Source of the DNA: Thermomicrobiales bacterium
GTDB taxonomy: Bacteria > Chloroflexota > Chloroflexia > Thermomicrobiales > UBA6265
Length of the DNA stretch: 6,512 nt
Assembly (NCBI GenBank): GCA_020847015.1
Contig: JADLCW010000471.1
Location: 1-6,512, forward strand
Reading direction: 5' to 3'
The notes under the pieces are model-generated. The model had not been told where the DNA came from and made no database searches. It worked only from the letters and a program-made list of their open reading frames with translations. The number at the start of each line of letters is the position of its first letter. The stretch's first letter is position 1. A program made the translations under genes and the position numbers. Below, piece by piece: positions 1-5,006 of the stretch.

Positions 1-647
1 ACACCGAGCGCATCAAACGCCGGCTGATTCGCTCGTTTCCGCTCGTCTACCGCGACGACATGGAGTCGCTGTGGAATGAAGCCGGCGAGTCGTTGTCCCG
101 CTATCTCGTCGCGCTGCTCATCTCGTCGCTTTTCCAGGGCGCTGCGTCGGCCATCGTGCTCTTCGCCATCGGGGTGCCCTACTCGCTGCTGCTCGGCGTC
201 TGGACCGCCATCGGCGCGCTCGTGCCCTACGTCGGCAGCTACATCGGCGGCGTGCCGGCGGTGATCGTCGCCCTCTTCGTGTCCCCGCTGGCGGCGCTGG
301 CGACCGCGATCGCCTATTTCGTCATCAATGTCATCGACGGCAATCTGATCACCCCCCGCGTGCAGGGCAAAGCGATCGGCGTGCATCCGGTGCTGGTGTT
401 TCTGGCGGTCATCGTCGGCGGCCAGATCGCCGGATTGTGGGGCGCGCTGGTGTCGGTGCCGCTGCTCGCGCTGGTGCGGACCATTGCCGATTTTCTCGAC
501 AAGCGCCTGGTCGTGCGCGATCCTGGCGAGCCACCAACCACCATCAGCGGCCAACCAATCGCTTCCCCGACCGAACGAGCGCTCGTTGCCGGGATCGAGA
601 CCTCGCAGGTCGCTGACGGTCCGGCAATGGCGCACGACCACAAGTAG
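1..647 (+). CDS. AI-2E family transporter, C-terminal part (5' end outside window)
   Basis: The reading frame is open from the first complete codon at 3 to the TAG at 645-647, giving 214 residues with no start, so this is the C-terminal part of a protein that usually has about 350 residues. An ATG at 60 lies in frame but is internal: the residues before it continue the family sequence. Family hallmarks seen are the GALVPYVGSYIGG stretch in the middle and NLITPRVQGKAIGVHP followed by VGGQIAGLWGALVSVPLLAL near the end, with hydrophobic membrane segments between. Members of this family are polytopic inner-membrane proteins; some export the quorum signal AI-2, others are Na+/H+ antiporters, and many have no known substrate, so the substrate cannot be given. 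After the last membrane segment there is a hydrophilic tail of about 48 residues rich in Pro, Thr and Ala that does not look conserved. A hairpin starts right at the stop codon. Confidence 0.9.
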   Translation, partial: TERIKRRLIRSFPLVYRDDMESLWNEAGESLSRYLVALLISSLFQGAASAIVLFAIGVPYSLLLGVWTAIGALVPYVGSYIGGVPAVIVALFVSPLAALATAIAYFVINVIDGNLITPRVQGKAIGVHPVLVFLAVIVGGQIAGLWGALVSVPLLALVRTIADFLDKRLVVRDPGEPPTTISGQPIASPTERALVAGIETSQVADGPAMAHDHK

Positions 648-668
648 CGCCCGGGCCGCGCGGGCGCT
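646..668 (+). terminator. GC-rich hairpin at the end of the AI-2E transporter gene
   Basis: AGCGCCCG (646-653) pairs perfectly with CGGGCGCT (661-668) around a 7-base loop. The stem begins inside the stop codon of the transporter gene. No T-run follows, so it is not a classical intrinsic terminator; it may slow or end transcription, or protect the 3' end of the mRNA. The pairing is seen directly; the role is inferred. Confidence 0.4.
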
Positions 669-682
669 GCCTGAGCGTCGTC

Positions 683-704
683 CCCGGCAACCTCGATTGC
701 CGGG
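683..704 (+). promoter_or_regulatory. Second hairpin in the leader of crcB1
   Basis: CCCGGCAA (683-690) pairs perfectly with TTGCCGGG (697-704) around the six-base loop CCTCGA. It lies 29 bases before the crcB1 start and 14 bases after the first hairpin. It could be a leader structure or a second weak terminator; no T-run follows. It does not contain the conserved bases of the fluoride riboswitch that often precedes crcB genes. Confidence 0.35.
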
Positions 705-733
705 TCGCGATCGTCGGCGGGTGGAGATGCAGC

Positions 734-1138
734 GTGGACGGGGACGCTTGGCGCGCGTTCGTAGCAATCGGACTCGGGGCCGCGTTCGGAGCCAATGCCC
801 GCTATCTCGTCTCGGGGTGGGCCGCCGATCGCTTCGGCATCCGGTTCCCCGTCGGCACGCTCATCGTCAATATCAGCGGCAGCTTCGCGATCGGGTTCGT
901 GGTGACGCTGCTGGCGCGCCGTTTCGGCGGCGGCGGCGATGCCCAGTTGCTGCTTGCCACGGGGTTCCTGGGCGGCTACACCACTTTCTCGACCTTCGCC
1001 TATGAAACCGTCGCCTTGCTGCGCGGATCGGAGGTCGGTCCTGGGCTGGCGAACGCGCTTGGCAGCATCGTTGGCGGCATCGTCGGGGCATTCGCCGGGG
1101 TGCTTCTGGCAATCCTCGTCGCCGGGTCGGCGGCGTGA
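734..1138 (+). CDS. crcB1: Fluoride channel subunit CrcB/Fluc (first of pair)
   Basis: This 134-residue protein has the full length and all signatures of the CrcB/Fluc family, small four-helix membrane proteins that form dimeric fluoride channels and let F- leave the cytoplasm. Helix 1 carries GANARY (residues 19-24, Arg23). Helix 2 carries GTLIVNISGSF with the pore Asn46. The broken helix 3 carries LGGYTTFSTF, with the Phe85 and Phe88 pair that lines the fluoride path in known channels. Helix 4 is Gly/Ala-rich (about 105-130). Start is GTG at 734, chosen because GGTGGAG at 720-726 sits 7 bases upstream and the nearby ATG at 727 is out of frame. The N-terminus is short and acidic (MDGD). Its stop overlaps the start of the second crcB gene by four bases, so the two are almost certainly co-transcribed and translationally coupled. 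Paired crcB genes in other bacteria make antiparallel heterodimers. Confidence 0.93.
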   Translation: MDGDAWRAFVAIGLGAAFGANARYLVSGWAADRFGIRFPVGTLIVNISGSFAIGFVVTLLARRFGGGGDAQLLLATGFLGGYTTFSTFAYETVALLRGSEVGPGLANALGSIVGGIVGAFAGVLLAILVAGSAA

Positions 1139-1668
1139 ACCGCAGCGCCGCCGGTCCGCTTCGCAACGGCCATGGCGAGCAGCCCACGCGCGCGACCGCC
1201 GATCCCACCCACGAGACTGCCGCCATCGCCGAGGCCGAACTGCGTCAGGCGCCCGCCGACCGCCGACCAGCAACGCCAGCGCGCCACGAGCGATGGCGCT
1301 CGCTCGTGGCAATCGGCGCCGGAGCCGTTCTGGGGGCCAACGCCCGCTACGTCGCCGGCCTCTGGGCGATCGAGCATTGGGGCGCCGGCTTCCCTTGGGG
1401 GACATTGGCGATCAATGCCCTCGGCAGCTTCATTCTCGGGTTCTACCTGACGCTCGTGACGGAACGATTCATCGGGCGCTCGACGACCCGCTTGTTTCTC
1501 GCCACCGGAGTGTTAGGGTCGTTCACGACCTTCTCAACCTTCAGCTTCGAGGCGCTGCGTCTGCTGGCGTCCGGGCGGACGATCGACGCCATCGGCTACG
1601 CCGCGGCGAGTCTGCTTGGGTGTCTGGTCGCGGTCGCGGCGGGCACCATCGCGGCGCATGCGCTGTGA
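1135..1668 (+). CDS. crcB2: Fluoride channel subunit CrcB/Fluc (second of pair), with N-terminal extension
   Basis: The 177-residue product has a CrcB core from about residue 56 to the end: GANARY (68-72 region, Arg71), GTLAINALGSF with the pore Asn94, and LGSFTTFSTF with Phe133 and Phe136. By eye about 47 of some 87 aligned core residues match CrcB1, so the pair looks like an old duplication. The start is GTG at 1135, inside the end of crcB1 (GTGA overlap); only a weak purine stretch lies upstream, which suggests translational coupling. No other ATG or GTG in this frame precedes helix 1, so the roughly 55-residue leader appears real. It is hydrophilic, rich in Arg, Ala, Thr, Pro and Glu, looks disordered, and is absent from CrcB1. 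The segment next to helix 1 (ADRRPATPARHERWRS) and the loop between helices 2 and 3 are positively charged, which predicts a cytoplasmic N-terminus. Most likely role: the antiparallel partner of CrcB1 in a fluoride channel. Confidence 0.92.
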   Translation: MNRSAAGPLRNGHGEQPTRATADPTHETAAIAEAELRQAPADRRPATPARHERWRSLVAIGAGAVLGANARYVAGLWAIEHWGAGFPWGTLAINALGSFILGFYLTLVTERFIGRSTTRLFLATGVLGSFTTFSTFSFEALRLLASGRTIDAIGYAAASLLGCLVAVAAGTIAAHAL

Positions 1669-1711
1669 GCGACGGGCGCGGCCCAGCGATTTGTCATCCT
1701 GTCCATTATGT

Positions 1712-2638
1712 CTACGGCGCTACGGCAAAGACAGCCGCCATGCCGTCCAGCACATGCGGGCGCCCCGTGTCCGGGTCGATGACGAAGCAGATGACCGCAT
1801 AGGCGCCGGGTTCCAAATCGAATTCGGCCCAGGTGGTTTGCCCACCCGATTGCAGCGCGAAATAGGCCGCCCAGACGAATTGGGCGGTGATCGGCTCACC
1901 GGCCGGCTCCACGCCGCTCGCCAGATCCTGCACCTCCTGCACGATCTGCTCGGCTGTGACGCCGTCGGGGATCTGATAGATCACGGCATGATGGGGACTG
2001 TGCGTTCCGGTATTCGCGAATTTCCAGAGCTGCGGGCCAGCCGGAACCGGATTGGGCGCGATGGTGTAGCGCAGATCGTCGCTCGCTTCCAACGCGACCG
2101 TGGCTGGCGGCGGGTTAGCCGCGGTTGGATCCGTCTCGCCGCCGGCGGTCACGGTCAGCGGCGCCAGATGCATGATCTCCTCGCCATCGGGCTGGTCGGG
2201 GTAGTACGAGATCGCCCAGCGGTATTCACCTGGTTGCAGGTCGATGATGAAGCTCGCGCGCTCGCCAACCGCCGGCGTGTTCGTGCCGCCCAAGTAGACC
2301 CAGTCGGGTTGGGCGGCATCCTGACTGGCGGCTGCCAGCGCGAGATCGATCGCGTCCTCCTCACTCAACCCGACCGGCGGCTGCACGATGTCGAGATACC
2401 CGATATACGGCTCGGCAGCCTCCAGCGTCACTACCGTCAGCCCGGCAGCCAACTGCGCGGGCGCGACCACGCCATCCGGACCGACCTGCACCGTCGCTTC
2501 GGGGTAGCCCAACGAGTGGATCAGCGTGGTGGTGAACGCGTCATCGACCGCCGCCTGGCGGGCGAGCGCCGGCGCCGTGCCCAGCAGGACGAGGGCGAGC
2601 ACCGCGGCGCCAGCGCGCAAATACATCCCAAACGTCAT
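1712..2638 (-). CDS. Secreted protein with two cupredoxin-like domains
   Basis: This 308-residue protein starts with a clear Sec signal peptide (MTFGMYLRAG, then a hydrophobic core, and a likely cut after ALA at 24-26). ATG at 2636-2638 is favoured because AAGGAG lies 5 bases upstream; Met5 is a weaker alternative. The mature part consists of two related halves, about 50-166 and 178-307. Both have a strand ending in a DxxPGxY motif (DLQPGEY 133-139, DLEPGAY 274-280) and a preceding block of the form 'GLSEEDAIDLALAAA' or 'GVTAEQIVQEVQDLA'. The second half has FANTGTHSPHHAVI (207-220), Cys284, His295 and Met300, arranged like the His-Cys-His-Met ligands of type I copper proteins, although the Cys-His gap of ten residues is longer than usual. 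The first half lacks them. Function is unknown: it may bind copper or be a structural relative. It is the only secreted protein here and converges on crcB2 with 43 bases between stops. Confidence 0.82.
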   Translation of the reverse strand: MTFGMYLRAGAAVLALVLLGTAPALARQAAVDDAFTTTLIHSLGYPEATVQVGPDGVVAPAQLAAGLTVVTLEAAEPYIGYLDIVQPPVGLSEEDAIDLALAAASQDAAQPDWVYLGGTNTPAVGERASFIIDLQPGEYRWAISYYPDQPDGEEIMHLAPLTVTAGGETDPTAANPPPATVALEASDDLRYTIAPNPVPAGPQLWKFANTGTHSPHHAVIYQIPDGVTAEQIVQEVQDLASGVEPAGEPITAQFVWAAYFALQSGGQTTWAEFDLEPGAYAVICFVIDPDTGRPHVLDGMAAVFAVAP

Positions 2639-2671
2639 CGTCGCTCCTTGTCCGTGTGGTCGCGCGCGAGG

Positions 2672-2706
2672 CGATGCATCGTCAGCCGAAACCGAGTCGG
2701 CCGACT
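2672..2706 (-). promoter_or_regulatory. Two palindromes in the leader of the cupredoxin-like gene
   Basis: CGATGCATCG at 2672-2681 and AGTCGGCCGACT at 2695-2706 are both perfect palindromes of 10 and 12 bases. The second extends with two more G:C pairs (2692-2693 with 2708-2709) beyond one mismatch. They lie 34-68 bases upstream of the cupredoxin-like gene, a usual place for a repressor operator or mRNA structure. They are not copies of each other, so one shared regulator is not implied. In GC-rich DNA short palindromes also arise by chance. Confidence 0.25.
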
Positions 2707-2719
2707 GGGCGGGGGCGAA

Positions 2720-2749
2720 AATCTACATGCCTCGGCTCCAGCGGCGCAA
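2720..2749 (-). promoter_or_regulatory. Weak promoter candidate for the cupredoxin-like gene
   Basis: Read on the minus strand, TTGCGC (2744-2749) and TAGATT (2720-2725) stand 18 bases apart, resembling sigma-70 -35 and -10 boxes with 3/6 and 4/6 matches. TAGATTTTCG is also the most AT-rich patch in the 232-base gap between the isocitrate dehydrogenase stop and this gene. The leader would be about 75 bases and would contain both palindromes. Confidence 0.22.
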
Positions 2750-2870
2750 CGTGCGGAGCCGGTGAACCATGCGGAAGCGACCGCCCCACGCCCAAAACGG
2801 GGCGTCGAACGGCCGCTCGGTCGAGGTTGCTCGCGGCGCCGACTGCGGGCGCTTCTCCGCGTCGCCGCGC

Positions 2871-3947
2871 TCAGAGGCGAGCGACAATCGCCTCGGTCAT
2901 TTCGGTGGTGGTGGCCGCCTTGCTCGGGTCGCGGTCGGCGCGCAGGTCGTAGGTGACGCGGTCGCCTTCGCGAATCACCGCGGCGACCGCCCGCTCGATC
3001 CGCTCGGCCGCCGGCTGCTCGCCCATATGGCGCAACATCAGCGCCCCGGACAAGATCATCGCGGTCGGGTTCGCTTCGTTCTTGCCGGCATGGCTGGGGG
3101 CGCTGCCGTGGATCGGCTCGAACACGGCGGCGTCCGACCCGATGTTGCCGCTGGGAGCCACGCCCAACCCGCCAACCATGCCCGCCACGAGGTCGCTGAC
3201 AATGTCGCCGTACAGGTTCGGCATCACCAGCACGTCGTACAGCTCCGGCTTCTGCACGAGCTGCATGCACATGTTGTCGACGATGCGGTCGTTGAACTCG
3301 ATGTCTGGGTAGTCCGCCGCGACCGCCTGCGCCTCGCGCAGGAACAGTCCGTCGGTGAACTTCATGATGTTCGCCTTGTGAACGGCCGTGACCTTCTTGC
3401 GACCATTGGCGCGGGCGTACTCGAAGGCATAGCGGACGATGCGGCGCGATCCCTCCGGGGTGATGACTTTGATGCTGATGGCCGCGCGCTCATCCACCTT
3501 CTTCGGATTGAGCCGATTGATCGTGGAAATGACTTCGGCGCACTCTGGCGTGCCGGTGTCGAATTCGATCCCGGAATACATTCCTTCGAGATTCTCACGC
3601 ACCACGACGAGGTCGATGTCGTCAAAGGTGGACTGTACGCCCGCCATCGTATTGCCGGGCCGCAGATTGGCGTACAACCCCAGCGCCTGCCGCAAGCCGA
3701 CATTGACGCTGCGGAACCCGGACCCGATAGGGGTCGTCATCGGCCCCTTGAGTCCGACCGTGTTGCGGCGGATCGATTCGACCGTCGCCTCCGGCAGCAC
3801 ATCGCCCTGGCTCTCCAGCGCGTTCAATCCGGCCTGGTGAACGTCCCACTCGATGGCGACGCCGCTGGCGTCGATCACCCGCGTGGTCGCCTCCGACACT
3901 TCCGGCCCGATCCCATCTCCCGGAATCAACGTGACCCGATGCGCCAT
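2871..3947 (-). CDS. icd: Isocitrate dehydrogenase (NAD(P)-dependent, decarboxylating)
   Basis: The 358-residue product converts isocitrate to 2-oxoglutarate and CO2 in the TCA cycle. It belongs to the isocitrate/isopropylmalate dehydrogenase family, beginning with the classic LIPGDGIGPEV. TTPIGSGFRSVNVGLRQ (71-87) has the Ser80-x-Asn82 pair and Arg86 that recognise isocitrate; isopropylmalate dehydrogenases differ here. Other active-site residues are Arg96, Arg117 and Tyr124 in RENLEGMYSG, Lys191 in KANIMKFTDG, Asp224, Asp248 in NLYGDI and Asp252. The cofactor site reads HGSAPSHAGKN (280-290): Ser285-His286 sit where NADP enzymes usually have Lys-Tyr and NAD enzymes Asp-Ile, so the cofactor is unclear. 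The frame is open further upstream to 4211, but ATG at 3945-3947 is chosen because the family sequence starts there and AGGAGGGGAG (3955-3964) lies just before it. It is divergent from the permease gene. Homoisocitrate or tartrate dehydrogenase are less likely alternatives. Confidence 0.93.
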   Translation of the reverse strand: MAHRVTLIPGDGIGPEVSEATTRVIDASGVAIEWDVHQAGLNALESQGDVLPEATVESIRRNTVGLKGPMTTPIGSGFRSVNVGLRQALGLYANLRPGNTMAGVQSTFDDIDLVVVRENLEGMYSGIEFDTGTPECAEVISTINRLNPKKVDERAAISIKVITPEGSRRIVRYAFEYARANGRKKVTAVHKANIMKFTDGLFLREAQAVAADYPDIEFNDRIVDNMCMQLVQKPELYDVLVMPNLYGDIVSDLVAGMVGGLGVAPSGNIGSDAAVFEPIHGSAPSHAGKNEANPTAMILSGALMLRHMGEQPAAERIERAVAAVIREGDRVTYDLRADRDPSKAATTTEMTEAIVARL

Positions 3948-4100
3948 CGCCTGTCTCCCCTCCTGGTTCGCGCGCGTCTCCTGCCGGGCGATTGTCGCAC
4001 GCGGCGCGCTGCGGCCGCCGCCGGCGCGGTTCCCGTCGCGATCGGCTATGCTCGGCGACGGTCCAAGTGCCGCGCCGGTGCGAAAGGAGCAGACAGCGCC
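3948..4100. promoter_or_regulatory. Divergent intergenic region between icd and the permease gene
   Basis: These 153 bases should hold both outward promoters and the two ribosome binding sites. On the plus strand TATGCT at 4047-4052 is a possible -10 box 49 bases before the permease start, without a good -35. On the minus strand GACAAT (3991-3996) is a possible -10 box 44 bases before icd, again without a clear -35. AAAGGAG at 4083-4089 serves the permease (spacing 11) and AGGAGGGGAG at 3955-3964 serves icd. No riboswitch or strong operator is evident. Confidence 0.35.
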
Positions 4101-4910
4101 ATGCGCGCGACGGTGATCCGAATCGGGCTGGCGCTCCTGGCTATCTGGACATTGACCCCGCTGCTCTGGTTGGCGCTTCTCTCCCTCACCGAACCGATCG
4201 CGCTCCTCCACCCAACGATCCCGCTGCTGGCTGGTCCGTTCACCCTGGGTAATTACGCCTGGCTGATGGACTCAGCATCGGCGCAAGCGCACGCCGTCCG
4301 CGCCGGGTTCGCCAACAGCCTCATCGTGGCCGTCGCCGTCTCGACCTTGTCGATTCTCCTGGGAGCCCCGGCTGCCTTCGGCGTATTGCGCGGCGGCCGG
4401 CGGCTGCGCGGATCGTTTCTGGTCGGGTCGCTGGTGAGTCGCGCCGTGCCGCCGATCGCGCTCGCCGTGCCGTTCTTCTGGTTTTTCGCCCAGCGCGATC
4501 TGCTCGGCGCCCGGGTCGGGCTAACCGCGGCCTACCTCGGGCTCGCCGCTCCGCTAGCGGTCTGGATGCTCGTCGCCGCCTTCGCCGGAGTGCCAGCCGA
4601 GTTGATCGCCGCCGCCCGCGTCGATGGCGCGACCCGCTGGCAAGCGTTCCTCCGGGTCGCCCTGCCGCTGGCGGCGCCCGGCATCGGCGCGGCGTGGATT
4701 GTCGCCTTCGTAGGTTGCTGGAACGAATTCACGCTCGCCCAGTTCCTGGTGGCGGCCTCTCCCGCCCAGACCTTCCCGGTCGCGGTCGCGCCCATGCTCG
4801 GTTCGATGCCGAACCAGCTTTCGGCCGCCTCCCTGGTCGGCATTCTGCCGGCCGCCGTATTGGCGCTGCTAGCCCAACGTCGCCTGCGCGATTTCGTTCG
4901 CCCGCTCTGA
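4101..4910 (+). CDS. Carbohydrate ABC transporter permease, MalG type (CUT1 family)
   Basis: This 269-residue integral membrane protein is one of the two permease subunits expected in a sugar ABC importer. Helix 1 spans about residues 5-27; further hydrophobic segments lie near 72-95, 106-130, 138-162, 193-215 and 240-258. The cytoplasmic EAA loop that docks on the ATPase is well kept: PAELIAAARVDGATRWQAF with Glu167 and Gly176, then the ALPLAAP turn (187-193). WNEF at 207-210 is also typical of the MalG side. The frame is open far upstream, but ATG at 4101 is chosen because AAAGGAG lies 11 bases before it and family similarity begins there. No binding protein, MalF-type partner or ATPase gene lies beside it, which is unusual. 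The C-terminus ends in QRRLRDFVRPL and lacks the GAVKG-like tail seen in many relatives. Substrate cannot be inferred. Confidence 0.88.
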   Translation: MRATVIRIGLALLAIWTLTPLLWLALLSLTEPIALLHPTIPLLAGPFTLGNYAWLMDSASAQAHAVRAGFANSLIVAVAVSTLSILLGAPAAFGVLRGGRRLRGSFLVGSLVSRAVPPIALAVPFFWFFAQRDLLGARVGLTAAYLGLAAPLAVWMLVAAFAGVPAELIAAARVDGATRWQAFLRVALPLAAPGIGAAWIVAFVGCWNEFTLAQFLVAASPAQTFPVAVAPMLGSMPNQLSAASLVGILPAAVLALLAQRRLRDFVRPL

Positions 4911-4945
4911 TCGCGTCACTTGGGGCAGATCCGGTCCCGGCGACG

Positions 4946-4985
4946 TTGCCCGGCGGCCGCGGCAGCGCGCACACTTGCCCGGCAA
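4946..4985 (+). repeat. Nine-base direct repeat upstream of gpmI
   Basis: TTGCCCGGC occurs at 4946-4954 and again at 4975-4983, 29 bases apart start to start. The second copy also forms the near-palindrome TTGCC-C-GGCAA (4975-4985). Both lie in the 96-base gap between the permease stop and gpmI, and the second is only 9 bases before the gpmI ribosome binding site. It could be a regulator site; chance in GC-rich sequence is quite possible. Confidence 0.25.
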
Positions 4986-5006
4986 CTGATGACGGAAGGA
5001 GCCGCA

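Noticed and set aside
648..733. Fluoride riboswitch upstream of crcB1
   Set aside because: The conserved GGCGATGG-like segment, the pseudoknot partners and the TGATG-like joining sequence were not found; only two simple hairpins are present.
314..1405. Long minus-strand open frame of 363 codons across the AI-2E transporter end and crcB1
   Set aside because: It is antisense to two clear membrane protein genes, its product is Arg/Ala/Pro-rich without recognisable domains, and such frames are common in GC-rich DNA.
1669..1711. Bidirectional terminator between the convergent crcB2 and cupredoxin-like genes
   Set aside because: The 43 bases show no clear stem-loop and no T-run on either strand.
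2782..2804. Inverted repeat CGCCCC / GGGGCG downstream of icd as its terminator
   Set aside because: The stem is only six pairs with an 11-base loop, it lies about 67 bases past the stop, and no T-run follows on the minus strand.
1616..2956. Plus-strand open frame of 446 codons opposite the cupredoxin-like gene
   Set aside because: The product is low-complexity and Arg-rich; the opposite strand encodes a protein with a signal peptide, ribosome binding site and internal repeat.
2769..4100. Plus-strand extension of the permease frame opposite isocitrate dehydrogenase
   Set aside because: Similarity to permeases and the ribosome binding site both point to the ATG at 4101; the upstream part is antisense to icd.
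3948..4211. N-terminal extension of isocitrate dehydrogenase by 88 residues
   Set aside because: The extension has no family similarity, overlaps the permease gene, and the ATG at 3947 has a strong ribosome binding site and the usual family N-terminus.
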